This document shows, in pieces, positions 43,476 to 53,868 of a DNA stretch of 64,000 bases. Each line of letters starts with the position of its first letter. Position 1 is the first letter of the stretch. Below the pieces are notes generated by a model that was not told the DNA's origin, ran no database searches, and worked only from the letters and a program-made list of their open reading frames with translations. Location of the stretch: NCBI GenBank assembly GCA_012934845.2, contig WNNJ02001114.1, positions 54,398-118,397 of the forward strand. Direction: 5' to 3'. This DNA is from Pomphorhynchus laevis (lineage: Eukaryota > Acanthocephala > Palaeacanthocephala > Echinorhynchida > Pomphorhynchidae). The position numbers and the translations under genes are program-made.

Positions 43476-44924
43476 CAACATCAACACAAGCAAATATACA
43501 AATATACAGTTCTTAAAAATATGGTTTTCATTTTTACAAAATAATCACATATAAATTATTACAACACAACAGCATGCGCTTGGGATAAGAACTTTATAAA
43601 AATAAAACGCAATAATGATTAATAATATTCAATTTAATAAATTTTCAAGATAAATATTTATTATGAAAAGATCAATAATTGTACAATAGATATAATATCC
43701 ATTATTATATTTATTGATTGACAAACTTAATTATTGAATATTCAAAATTTTGTATTCGTTATATTTTTTAAATCTAAATGCATAGATGGATTTGATTTCA
43801 TGACGAATTCTGAAAATCAAAATGTAAAACTTAAAATATGATTGGTCTTTACGTAAAATAGTTTACTATTTCGCTTTTATTTTAAATAATACTTATTTTT
43901 CTTCATTGGTTAATATAATTTCAATCTATGAATTCATAGATCCCTCTACAGGTTTTTCTGAATTGCCTTTATTTTTTGGTCGTTATGCTATCATATAAAT
44001 TATTATTTTATATTTTTATTATGCATTGAGAATTTGATTTTTATTTAGTATCGATGCTTTCTTTATTAAACTACTCAATTAAATAAACACCCTCTAATAA
44101 AACAGGCAATTTATAAACTAATAATTTGTTCTACATAAATAAATATTTAGGGAAATTGTGTTAAACTTGCAATTTTAATTGTTTTATTAAAATATATATT
44201 TTTTTCTTAAATAAGTTTCTCTATATGCATCTATCTTATGTTTTCAAGTTAAATATACATCATAAAATTGTGTAATGAGAGATTAAATTGCAAGACTCAA
44301 TAAACAAAAATAAAATTTTAAGTAGTTTTCTTTAAATTAATCTGTCAAGGAATAAAATGGTATTTTGTACATTTGTGAAATCGATGTTATTCAACGTTAA
44401 TAGTCGTTATAATATTTAATCCATACTAGGAATGTAGTGTATGCAATACCCTATACAGATGCTTTTATTTTTATTTATGAAGGAGATCATTGACATTTTA
44501 TTTAAGCAAGTGAATGTCATCAACTTTATTGAGTAGAACTATTCGTTCATAAAGTGAATGTGTTATTGAGATTTAGCATTTCTATAGTTCATCGTTTTAC
44601 GGTATAGAATTAGGAATGCAGTGTTACCAATAAAATTATTAGTAATCATTGATGTTTGTTATGGCGTAATTTATGGCTCGGTAAAGCTTATTTGTTCATT
44701 AAGCAAACTGAGACGCCTGGTAAAGTAATCTTATACAATGATGTAAGTTATTGCAAAAATTAATAAAATTTGATAATAATATGTTATATTACTAATATAA
44801 TTTGGTAAAATAATTAGCAGAAATTTTTTTATTTATGAATAATTTCGTAGATAAAAAGAAGTTTTCAATACGTCATGTACTGTTATAGTTCTATTAATAT
44901 AAAAATTACAATATGATTGTCTAG
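43476..44924. other. AT-rich non-coding stretch between satellite and first exon
   Basis: No ORF of note, no tandem repeat and no recognisable element. Compatible with intron or 5' flank of the exon array that starts at 44925. I looked for a first exon with ATG plus signal peptide and a GT donor and found none that was convincing. Confidence 0.5.
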
Positions 44925-44990
44925 ATATTTTCACAATACTCAAGTGCAATCAAACTCTTCATTGGTTCTATTTCATAAAGTTTTAGAGTC
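44925..44990 (+). CDS. 66-bp symmetric exon, copy 1 of array
   Basis: Bounded by gattgtctag upstream and gtaagtacc downstream. Of the three frames only the one leaving 1 nt at the start and 2 nt at the end is open; the other two contain stops. Residues include FHNTQVQSNSSLVLF. The length, phase and FxNT...SxSxL pattern match the other exons of the array, so adding or skipping any of them keeps the reading frame. The encoded peptide is 22 residues per exon, with no recognised domain. The function is unknown; the arrangement recalls schistosome micro-exon genes, whose exons are usually shorter (36 bp or less). Confidence 0.72.
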
Positions 44991-45235
44991 GTAAGTACCT
45001 TTGGATTTTAAATAAACTATTAATTTTATGTAAAGTTGTTTGTGTCACATTTTATAAAAAATCATGATATGATGAACATCGTATATTTATGCTCGTGATG
45101 GCTTAGTTCATGGTTTTGATAAAGAGTGCATGTTTTTTTTTGAACTAAAACTATATTGGTAAATGATGTTATATAATAGTATAATATTATAAAATACTAT
45201 ACAATAATATAATAAAACGATGAATTTTGCGATTA

Positions 45236-45277
45236 CAACCCTGTCCTTATATTTTGCGAAATATAAGGACAGGGTTG
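45236..45277. repeat. Perfect 19-bp-arm hairpin
   Basis: Left arm caaccctgtccttatattt (45236-45254), loop tgcg, right arm 45259-45277, an exact reverse complement. It sits in the intron after exon copy 1. It is GC-richer than its surroundings, which makes chance pairing unlikely. It could be the remnant tip of a foldback element or a small-RNA hairpin. Confidence 0.85.
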
Positions 45278-45424
45278 AAGCATCGGGATGCATGCTTTCA
45301 GCAGCGCTTTTTTAACTCTGTTTTTATGAATATTTTTACTTACATAAATAATTGTAATTTTAGTCTATATTCTATGCGGTTCACTTTATAAAATACAAAT
45401 AAAATGTTTGAACTGTGTACTAAA

Positions 45425-45650
45425 TTGATCAAATCAACTAACTGAGTCTACGTATTTAATATAATTATAAAATAAACAAAACATAATAATGCTAAATCAA
45501 AATTTAATAATTTAATAATAAAATTAATAATTGTTTTTAGATTTTTTATAAGGTAAATCAAGTTAAAATAAAAAATTTAAATTAAAAATAAACGTCATTT
45601 TTATGAATTGACTAATAAATAACAAACGTTGTATCAGCATAAGAGTTATA
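45425..45650 (-). mobile_element. PLE 3'-end fragment (copy D)
   Basis: Begins with atcaactaactgagtctacg and matches the 3' terminal region of copies A and C through the cgtcatttttatgaattgac segment to gtatcagcataag, then stops. No coding sequence. It is in inverted orientation to copy B, which starts about 0.8 kb downstream. Confidence 0.85.
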
Positions 45651-46424
45651 ACTTTGTTTAAACTTATTTTTTAAAGTGATGCTATATTGTGTTGATATTT
45701 CTTAATTTCGAACCGTTTGTGATCGAAAAAGATTTTTTTTGTATGGTGCTCATAGCTAGTATTTGTTTAAATGATTTTTCTATTGATTGTACAAATGTAA
45801 TGATTAATAACATTACTTTATTAAAATGTAGATTTTTAAAATTAAAACAGGACTGATGTTTACAAACATTAATATATTTGAGAATATATTAAGATAATAT
45901 ATATTTCCTGTTCTACCCGTACGCGTGTTTTTATTTTACTGCTATTGTTATTATATGTATATATCATGATTTATAAACTTGACTAAATGATGCTTCTTTA
46001 TCAATCGAAAAATTATTTGAAAAATACTTTATTGACTACTAAGAAATGTAAATAATAGAGAAGAAATGCAAGTTTTATGTAGAATATTCGTTAAACAAAA
46101 TATATAGTATTCTCTAGCGGTCAGCTACAGACCAAAAATGAGTTGGTTCAATTTAAAAATTTTTCCTACTTCGCGTTTCGACTAGTATTTTTGAAATTTT
46201 GAGTAGTAGTATTGACTGATGCATCAGTGTTCGCAACATTCTATTCAACTGTCGTTTTGTAAATAACAACTATCTAAGAAAAATTAAACCATTAAAATTT
46301 GAAACATTTTTTTTGTAATCCTGATGATGATAGCAGAAGCTATTGAAATATAAAATTTTTATCAAATAAAGGTTAATTTCTGCTTCTTCGTTCCTGTAAT
46401 AACTATATATTTGAAATGGAAGAA
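45651..46424. other. Intron-like segment homologous to later units of the exon array
   Basis: Contains stretches (45705-45960) that align with 49785-50260, and partly with 56857-56900, for example the shared ttaaatgatttttcta...gtacaaatgtaa and atatattaagataatatat segments. This indicates that the exon-bearing unit was duplicated together with its intron. No intact gene. Confidence 0.55.
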
Positions 46425-46916
46425 GATTGTGGGTTTAGTATTTATTATAAATATATGGATAAAATTGAATTAATAGAATCCTTAAATATCTTAATAAATC
46501 AAAATTATTTAAAGATAGGGACATCAATATTTAGACAAATAAAAGGTGTTCCAATAGAAGGTAATAGTAGTCCAATTATATCTGACTTGTTTTTAAGCTT
46601 TATAGAATATGAATTTGTTCATAACTGTGTAAAAACTAAATCTAAACAATATAAATATATGAAATATATGTTTCGATACATTGATGATATATGTGTATTT
46701 AACTCTAATAAGTTTTATTCTATAAGCGAACAAATTTATCCAGGTAGCCTCATTCTTAATAAAACCAATATTGATGATGAAGAAGGTATATATCTAGATA
46801 AGAACATAAAATTAACATCAATTAAAACTAATTTTAATCTATATTGTAAAGATAACATATTTAAATTACAAAAAACATGTTTTTGCATGAGCATTCATGC
46901 ATACCATATAATATAA
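46416..46916 (+). pseudogene. PLE reverse transcriptase fragment (copy B)
   Basis: 166-codon frame; the first nine or so residues are flanking sequence. It shows IKGVPIEGNSSPIISDLF (motif B, with the usual MGG changed to IEG) and FRYIDDICVF with YIDD at 46677-46688. A frameshift in the thumb replaces FTRNIFLHEH with LQKTCFCMSIHAYHII. The 5' half of the RT and the endonuclease are missing, so it is inactive. It is more diverged than copies A and C. Confidence 0.88.
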
Positions 46917-47562
46917 AATATAATACATTAAATAATAAAATTTAAAGAATTGCAACAATTTGAAATGATATTAGATTTCTTCAAAATCATTTAAATAATC
47001 ATTTAATATATGAATATTTTAAACTAGGTTACTATAAAAATACCATCAAACAGAATATAGTAAAATATATAAATCAATACAATAATATTAAAAATATATT
47101 TAAAATCATCAGAGGAAAATATTTATGAATAGATAATAAATAATATACTTTGTATTAGAATATAATATAGATAATCAAATTTCATCAAAGGAAATACGTC
47201 ATTAGCAAGTGTTTGGTCTTGCTGCTATGCTAGGTCGATGAATAGGAGTAGAAACATAATAGCATAGCAATTCCTCCTGATGACATCTAATCCTAATTCT
47301 GATACATCGTTTGTTATTCAATAGTTAATTTATAAAAAATGAGTTGTTTTTTAAATTTCAATATTTTATTTTAACTTGACATAAGTTATATAAAATCTTA
47401 TAGCAATTATTTATAATTATTTATTATATAATTATTTAATTTTGATTTATTGAGTTTGCATTATTATTTTTATTTATTTATTTTTATATTTTTGTATTTA
47501 CTTTTATTTATTTATTTTTATAATTTTATTAAATACGTAAGCACAGTTAGCTGAATTAATTA
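46425..47562 (+). mobile_element. Naiad-type PLE, 5'-truncated copy B
   Basis: Plus-strand copy starting inside the RT at the YKYMDKIELIESLN segment and running to the family 3' end (aaatacgtaagcacagttagctg, the reverse of the copy A terminus). It contains the RT fragment listed separately, a degenerate C-terminus and the 3' hairpin region (47215-47290). It lies within the intron between exon copies 1 and 2. Confidence 0.85.
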
Positions 47563-48178
47563 AAATGATGCAAGAGGATATACATGGTCTGTTATGCTGC
47601 TGACTCGTATTGAATCCATTCTGCTATTATATTGTTTATCGGAAGGGATCTCAAAACTTGGCTGTTAATACATTATCACGAGTTGAAGTTAATCGTGCAG
47701 TCATTGTTACAATTGAAAGTTTAATGGCACTGCACGTTGCTTTTATTTTTTCTTTAAACCAAGGAAAATTGATTTAGTATTGGTGGATCTCATCATCTAC
47801 TGATCCAATACATACATTTCACGTTTCGGTCCTTTACAATGTTGGCCAACGATCACTCGACAGTAGATTAAATCAGATTTAATCTGATTTCAAATTAAAG
47901 CAGTGTTGGTAGATAAATATTCTAGCTTAAATTTGAAAACACAATGTTTTTCTATTAATTACTATTATCAAGCTTCTCATCTATTGTTTGCTTACTAACT
48001 AACTGATGTGCATTCATTGTTGCAATTGAAAGTTTTGAAGACACCCTCACGTTTTCTTTAATCATTCAACAGCAGTACGTTACATTCAAGTATTGGTGGA
48101 TCTCATCATCTACTTTTCCAATACCTACGTTTCACGTTTCGGTCCTTTTAATGTTGGCTGACGATCACTCGACTCGTC
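47562..48178 (+). mobile_element. Ty3/gypsy-like remnant with two LTR-like repeats
   Basis: At about 47605-47700 one frame reads FCYYIVYRKGSQNLAVNTLSR, which resembles the C-terminal RNase H segment of gypsy elements (YRKGxxNxxADALSR). Two related segments of about 170 bp follow (47694-47861 and 48008-48173), sharing attgaaagttt, attggtggatctcatcatc, ttcacgtttcggtcc and acgatcactcgac. They may be LTR remnants. The integrase region between RNase H and the 3' repeat is absent, so the copy is heavily deleted. Confidence 0.55.
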
Positions 48179-48529
48179 TATTTTTATTGCCAATTAGATT
48201 TAATGAAAGACTTTTGTCTTACATTTTGACTAATTGTATAATTGAACATTTGTACAAATCAATAAACTTCTGATATAATCAGAAATTGATTTTAACAATT
48301 TTGTCAAAGAACATTTTAAACATTAAAAATATGTATCTATTTGAAATTGAAAACTGCATTGTAATTTAGCAGTACAATGTAAAAATTAAACAATAGTATT
48401 GATAATTTAATTTCAGAAAATAAAACTACAAAAGAAAATAAATAAAACTACTAGAAAAATAAAACTACTAGACGACTCAACAAGAAACATGGCAACGACA
48501 ACTGAACGTGGATGAAGATCGACCACTAG
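48179..48529. other. AT-rich spacer
   Basis: No ORF, repeat or recognisable element beyond A/T-rich sequence. Lies between the LTR-like repeat and a reverse-transcriptase fragment. Confidence 0.5.
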
Positions 48530-48960
48530 AACGCATTTAACTTAGTGTATAGAGCACACTTACGAGTGTCAATCCGAGATAACGTCACAAAGCTTTTGCC
48601 GTAGTTTGACCTTACGTACAAGCGTAAGGCACTCCTCCGTTTCGGCTAACTCGACCCTCTCACTTCATGTAAAGGAGTCCAGCAGGGTGATCCATTGGGC
48701 CCGTTCCTCTTGTTGGCTATAAATGGTACAATTGAACATGTATCCCATATCTTCGGAATCAACTTCAACATGTGGTACCTGGACGACGGGATAGTCGTCG
48801 GTACTACATCGGCAATCGCATTCGCATTCGGCTGACTAGAACCGAGATTTAAGGTGATAGAGCTTTAGCTAAACTGGCGAAATACAGAGGTAATTATCTC
48901 GCCTGAAGTCGTAAACGCTTACATGGCCTCTTATCTGATAAAGTTATGGAGAACACTTCC
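48530..48960 (+). pseudogene. Non-LTR reverse transcriptase fragment (GVQQGDPLGP / WYLDDG)
   Basis: GC-richer block. One frame reads GVQQGDPLGPFLLLAI, then FNMWYLDDGIVVGT, which are RT motif B and the catalytic box in the LDD form. Upstream motifs are frameshifted and a stop follows the catalytic region. It resembles the RT of the retroelement group whose N-terminal ORFs carry the IPK...FP and RRxALW patterns seen at 29.6 and 52.1 kb, so the fragments may belong to one group; this is an inference. It is followed at 48961-48993 by a third copy of the LTR-like 3' motif (ggtccttttaatgttggc). Confidence 0.75.
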
Positions 48961-49210
48961 GGTCCTTTTAATGTTGGCTGACGATCACTCGACAAAAAAA
49001 TTGCACATTTTTATTATTCCTTTAATATGTTTTATCAACCACTTCTACGAAAGAATACAGCTTCTTAAAATATTACTCTATTCTTTTATTAAAAAATATC
49101 AAACGGTCCTCATCATTAATAAAAATAGTATGAACATTTTTTGAAATTTTAACATTTAAGTTGTTTTTAAATTTGCTTTTGCTCTTAAGGATTATAATTT
49201 TTCTGTTTAG

Positions 49211-49276
49211 AGAATTTTGGGATACAAAATTTGAATCAAACTCCTCTTTGACTATAAGTGGAACCGTCGAAGATGT
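49211..49276 (+). CDS. 66-bp symmetric exon, copy 2 of array
   Basis: Preceded by tttttctgtttag and followed by gtaagtcc. Open in the 1 + 21 codons + 2 phase, with EFWDTKFESNSSLTISG. The core SNSSL is identical to copies 1 and 5 although codons differ (AAC TCC TCT against AAC TCT TCA). About 150 bp of upstream and 150 bp of downstream intron is homologous to that around copy 5 (56360-56780), so the two arose by segmental duplication. The first part of this unit is cut at 48993 by the retroelement debris. Confidence 0.75.
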
Positions 49277-49960
49277 GTAAGTCCAAAACTTTTAATAATC
49301 AATTTCTGCGTTTAAAATATTGAATTTGTTTTTTTTATAAAAGTATTTATTTTTATTTCAGTAATAATTCGTAAGTTTTTGTAAATTAGAATAAGTTTTA
49401 TTGAATTTAATTGTATATTTTCATCGCCGTATAATTAAAACTTATCTCAAATAAAAAGAAATAATTTACTTACATTAATAATTTTTACTTGAAGGTTATT
49501 TTTAAATTATAACATGAATTAAATAATTTTTCATATTCAAATTTAATTCGTCTTCTGATTCCAATATTTCCTGCCGAATTCATGTAAATCGCATTTATAT
49601 CGCGTTTATTTATTTATAAAAAATATCGCGTTTATTTATTTATCTCGTTTATTATTTATTTTTGTATATCGCGTTTTCTTAAACTTACAAAGAAAACGTA
49701 TAAATTACGTGAACTGTTAATTTAAAACTCTATATTTACACTTAATTAATTAGCCTTTATTAATTACTTAATTAATGATTAATTTCCAATCGTTTGTAAT
49801 CAGAATAAATTATTATTTTTGATATTTTGGTACTACCACTATTTGGTTGAATAATTTTCAGGTCTGTGAATAATGTGCGTAAAATATAAACATATTTAAT
49901 GACTAATATCATTATTTTAACTAGTTAATAATTATCCAAATAATGTTAACACATTATCGG

Positions 49961-50107
49961 AGCTGGATCAAAGAAAGAAGGAAAATTTTATTTGATTTTC
50001 GATAACTTCTGTTAGCATCTTCAGAAAATTACTTCAGTAATTTTCTGAAGATGAAACAGAAGTTACCAAAATATCAAAAATAATTTCTTCTTTTCTTTGA
50101 TCCAGAG
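49961..50107. repeat. Foldback element with about 70-bp arms
   Basis: The outer arms begin agctggatcaaagaaag and end ctttgatccagagct. The inner tip is a perfect 16-bp stem (atcttcagaaaattac at 50017-50032, partner 50037-50052) with loop ttca. It resembles a small MITE or hairpin. No coding capacity. Confidence 0.75.
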
Positions 50108-50227
50108 CTTCAATAATTCTTGATATTATCATTCAAATGTGGGGTTTTCCTTTTTTAAATGGGCGTGATGTTTAAAAGGCTTAATAAATTGTCACAATAT
50201 ATTAAGATAATATATTTTTTGTTTCAG

Positions 50228-50290
50228 CTGTACACGTGCTTTTATGAATTTTATTGTTAAATTTTATTGTATTGATAAACCCATCAGAGG
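50228..50290 (+). CDS. Candidate second-type exon, 63 bp
   Basis: Preceded by a strong acceptor tttttgtttcag and followed by gtaacc. It is open in the same phase as the 66-bp exons (1 nt + 20 codons + 2 nt), with TRAFMNFIVKFYC. Related sequences sit at about 45912 (acceptor AG lost) and 55618 (stop codon, no donor), at comparable places in their units. It may be a second exon type of the same gene or an accidental open stretch; the weak donor keeps confidence low. Confidence 0.35.
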
Positions 50291-50819
50291 GTAACCAATA
50301 TTGAAATAACTGTTTGTCAAGTTGTATTGATAAATAATATTGTAATAAAAAAATTAATTGTCTCTTTAAGATTGAAGTGAATATTTTTTGTTTGACTTCA
50401 TCGCTTTTATCAGCTTGCAAACGCGATTCAAATATATCAAAAAAAGGGTAATTTCAACGAATCCTGTTTATTCAGGAAATTACAACACTGCATGATTGCA
50501 TTAAATAAACGTCTTCTCTTTGATTTGTCATCTAAAAATTGCTGTATACAGATGCGTTGATTATATGATCAACTTGTAACTTAATTTCCAAAGCTAGATT
50601 CCCAAAATAGGAACAACGAATTTTACTCAAAGCATAGTATGCTCCATGGTTACTTTGCAAATGAGATCACAGAACCAGCTCTAAAATGTCTTTATCGACT
50701 GGTCTTTACGTTTAAAATATGTTCCCGGTCATTCAGTCTTACAAGAAACTTTTGTTTTATTGCCCATTATATTAAATTTAAATGTTATTGACGATACTGA
50801 TTCGCTTAATTCACCATTT

Positions 50820-51565
50820 ACGTCTAGTGATGTGCACAGATCCCTTTATATCATAAAGACTTATAAAGCTGTTGGGTTAGATTAGCTTTACGTTGAACAT
50901 ATAACATTGACCTTTCGATGGTTGGATAATTACTGTACGCACTTATTAAATGTTTTGTTTAATTGTTATTCGATTCCATTATCTTGCGTGACGGTGTAAT
51001 AAAAATTCTTTACTTTAGTAAAGGATCTTAATTTTTTTTAGTTTTTTTTATCACGGGATTGATATTCTTAATCCTGTCTTTAATTTATTCACACGTATTA
51101 TGCATACGCGATTAATTAGCTATCGTTGATATTTTCTGGATGAAGAGCAATATAGCGCACAAATCCCCACCGATTTACTTCATATGCTATAAAGATGGTC
51201 GTGATGAAGGTGATGGCTATTTTTGGAGGCATATTACGAGCTTTTGATTCAGCTAATCTGATCTTCTATGCTGTAATCTTGATAGCACATTTTGTTAATA
51301 ATCGGTTTTTACATCTTCTACAGTTCTTTAATTCAACTGTCTATGAGTCTCCAACGGTCTAAGCGTTTTAGCGCCGTTTATATCTGATCGTAATGTATTG
51401 CATGGCTATCCTCTGAGCCCACTGTTATTTTCGTATTTTGTACTCGATCGTACTAGAGCTCCTTCAAAAATGCAATCTAAACGCCGATGATCTTTTGATA
51501 TTATCCAAAAGTCTGTCCTCTTCCCAACTATCACTAAATGAACTTTCTATTATTTTACGAATGAA
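50820..51565 (+). pseudogene. Non-LTR reverse transcriptase pseudogene (YADD type)
   Basis: Scattered RT motifs on the plus strand in several frames. They include IIKTYKAVGLD-stop-LYVEHI near 50850 (fingers motif), LLNVLFNCYSIPL near 50950, VLHGYPLSPLLFSYFVLDR near 51395 (motif B) and NADDLLILSKSLSSSQLSLN near 51480 (catalytic box, Tyr replaced by Asn). Multiple stops and frameshifts. It differs in motif style from the RT fragment at 48.5 kb, so it is probably another LINE clade. It stops near the minus-strand element that begins at 51570. Confidence 0.72.
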
Positions 51566-51569
51566 ATTA

Positions 51570-52675
51570 AGGTTAACATTAATAAATAAAATGTTGTGGA
51601 AATTCGCTTAGGTGGTCCACTCCTTCTCTGCCACAGGTAGATTCGGTAGTGATGCGAATCGCAAAGCGAGTGAGAGCTTGTGCTAAAGTTCGAGACTGTG
51701 AACTAAAACGTGTAAGCATGTTCCGCCAAGATGTTGAATCAAGTTCAGAAGGCTCTGCACCACTTTTAGTTCGTTCACGTGCGGAGATGATACAAGTTTT
51801 GTCCAAAGCATAAAATCTGCTTGCGTGATGCATTATTGGACCAGGAAATTGTGACGATAAAAATATTTCTGGTGGTGGGACTTTTGCGAAGGGATGAAGA
51901 TCTTGTAGTCATGATTTTAATGATCTAACGTGCACGTTTTCGTCTGGGCTCAGGACTATGGATTATGACTTATCTTTTAGTACTGATGTAGACGCCGTCA
52001 CTTTCACTGTGGTCAGAAATTTACAATAACGACCGATTCAATCAGTTTTCTTGAGGGGAACGCGATAAGTTAGTCCCAACTGAAAGTGCTTAGCATCATG
52101 GAACAATGCGTCGTACTTATTTTTCTCCCATAAAGCTAAACGTCTCTCTATAATTTTGCGAATGAGCGACATCTTTGTGGTAGGGACTCGTAGCCGTACG
52201 CATTGGGAGAACACCGTGGCTTTTTTTAAAAAGGACGGATCGCAAATTTCTTAAATTGATGCCTTTACGTATAAATCGTCGAGAGTTGCTACAAACGTAT
52301 GACTGGCGTTGCATTTTCGAAGGGTAAATAGATTTGATCGCCATTGCATGACCACAGAGTATATTTCGTCAATGGTCATCGGTGTCACTATTCGATTTTC
52401 GTGGTGTAGGGGACTAGTTCTGATTCAATCTACGATAATCGCTGGCATGTCACCTTAAGGTCTATATTGTTGACTATCAGATGCGGAGAAGTAGGCAGCT
52501 CGTTTGTAACGATGGGTGATTGATTCGAGTCCAGCGTTGATTTGCATGAGCAATTATTGGCTAAACAATTAAAGCATGGCTTTCCAGCTTTAGCGCACTT
52601 GCATCTTAGGCATTTAGCTGCTAATGTGTTGCAATCGTAGCATTTGACGCTGGATGAGGGAACACCCTTCGGCAT
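51570..52675 (-). mobile_element. Retroelement ORF fragment with Cys-rich finger, minus strand
   Basis: Minus-strand coding remnant in at least three frames. 52430-52675 is the Cys-rich N-terminus (separate entry). Downstream, near 52100-52180, one frame reads MSLIRKIIERRLALWEKN, then KYDALFHDAKHFQLGL, a pattern found between the finger and the RT in some invertebrate retroelement ORFs. 51579-51833 is a further open piece (84 codons) of uncertain frame. No RT is attached; the remnant abuts a plus-strand RT pseudogene, so it is truncated. Confidence 0.6.
52430..52675 (-). CDS. Cys-rich zinc-binding N-terminal retroelement ORF
   Basis: 81 codons from ATG. Residues 12-44 hold ten cysteines in the pattern CxxC, CxxCxC, CxxC and CxC (CYDC, then KCLRCKCAKAGKPCFNC, then NCSCK). 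Such CKCxKAGxPCxNC modules occur in nucleic-acid-binding N-termini of invertebrate retroelements. The frame ends at QRLS and sequence related to such elements continues downstream in other frames, so a frameshift or stop has cut the original protein. A host DNA-binding protein is less likely given the surrounding debris. Confidence 0.6.
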   Translation of the reverse strand: MPKGVPSSSVKCYDCNTLAAKCLRCKCAKAGKPCFNCLANNCSCKSTLDSNQSPIVTNELPTSPHLIVNNIDLKVTCQRLS

Positions 52676-53147
52676 TCTCTTAGTTATTTATGTGCTGGTT
52701 ATTTTGTCCAATGATTGTATGTAATCCAAGTGTATTGTAAAATCCAAGTGTGTTGTAATCCAAGTGTATTGTATTGTGTGTATTATGGTATTATTGTGTG
52801 TTTAAGGTTACGCTTCCAGTAATATTTATATTAATAAAAATTTTAATCTTTGTGGACAAGATTTAAGAATCAAGACAATTTTTTAGCCAGTGCAAACATT
52901 ATAATACGAAGTTATATCCCGCCTCAATCATTTTAGCACGGTACTTTCTATCTTTGACCGATGATGCGTACTGCGCAGCTGCATAACCAGGCACAATAGC
53001 TGACTGGCGAAGAAACGATTACTGTAGTGGATGTGTTACCGCGAAGTCTATAGCATCTGAAGGATCCCCGTAGATCTGTATATATGTATGTATATACATA
53101 TACATGTTATATATAACATGTATAAGTATATATGTATTGATACATTG
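52676..53147. other. Spacer with short minisatellite and AT palindromic tract
   Basis: 52721-52775 carries three imperfect copies of a unit of about 19 bp (aatccaagtgtattgta). 53083-53140 is an alternating TA/CA tract with palindromes such as acatgttatatataacatgt. Between them is a moderately GC block (52880-53080) without a readable frame. It leads directly into the 443-bp repeat. Confidence 0.6.
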
Positions 53148-53341
53148 TTTCGTATGGGATCATGAAGATCGATTGAAATCGGGACTGGTGATCCTTTGAT
53201 GGATGCTTATTTATGTATTGAAAAGTTGCTAGGTCACACAAGGTGACTTTCACATTGAAAACCAGCTACAGAATTCGTCCTTCATGATGTTCAACTCAAC
53301 ACACCCTGACAACCAACGGAACCATTGCCACAGCCGTTTTC

Positions 53342-53425
53342 GTTTCGCCCGCTTTTTGCCACATGTTGGTAGTCCCGGGCTCGTCAGAAGGCTGGCTACC
53401 AACTCTTCACCTTTTGAAACTTGAC
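53342..53425 (-). ncRNA. Hammerhead ribozyme-like core, unit 1
   Basis: On the minus strand the conserved core appears in the correct order: cleavage triplet GTC (53425-53423), a stem I region closed by AAG and CTT, CTGACGA (53387-53381, fitting CUGANGA), stem II GCCC (53380-53377) pairing with GGGC (53350-53347), then GAAAC (53346-53342). Stem III next to the GTC is short (TGT against ACG, with one wobble), as in minimal hammerheads that act as tandem dimers. The stem II loop of 26 nt is longer than usual. A self-cleaving repeat transcript would yield monomers of about 443 nt. Activity is not proven. Confidence 0.6.
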
Positions 53426-53784
53426 ACATCCGAGATTCGAGCTGTTGCTCTCCGTACTTTAGCTTGCGCTCTTGACTGCTAGGCTACGAATCCAGGATTA
53501 CCAAATTTCACACAGTATATGAAACTTTCCATCATGATATCCAGAAATTGTATTATCCGAGATACTTTCTGGCATGCTTATTATAGATTATTTCGTATGG
53601 GATCATGAAGATCGATTGAAATCGGGAATGGTGATCCTTTGATGGATGCTTATTTATGTATTGAATAGTTGCTAGGTCACACAAGGTGACTTTCGCATTG
53701 AAAACCAGCTACAGAATCCTTCTTTCATGATATCCAATTCCATACACCCTAACTACTAACGGCGCCAATGCCACAACCGTTTTC

Positions 53785-53868
53785 GTTTCGCCCGCTTTTT
53801 GCCACATGTTGGTAGTCCCGGGCTCGTCAGAAGGCTGGCTACCAACTCTTCACCTTTTGAAACTTGAC
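53785..53868 (-). ncRNA. Hammerhead ribozyme-like core, unit 2
   Basis: Identical core to unit 1, although this unit belongs to the other sequence variant: GTC, CTGACGA, GCCC/GGGC and GAAAC are all retained. Confidence 0.6.

Larger units (their letters stand above)
49283..50600. other. Intron-like AT-rich region of unit 2
   Basis: Homologous in pieces to the introns after copies 1 and 5. It holds a large imperfect foldback at 49961-50107 and a possible 63-bp exon at 50228-50290, both listed separately. Otherwise no gene. Confidence 0.5.

Noticed and set aside
45108-45293. 61-codon minus-strand ORF
   Set aside because: Runs across the perfect hairpin at 45236-45277 and has the composition of random AT-rich sequence; no family signal.
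48923-49144. 73-codon plus-strand ORF
   Set aside because: Spans the junction between retroelement debris and intron sequence just before exon copy 2; no domain and no conservation in the homologous intron before copy 5.
50202-50420. 72-codon minus-strand ORF
   Set aside because: No recognisable motif; overlaps, in antisense, a region homologous to other introns of the array in which the frame is not kept.
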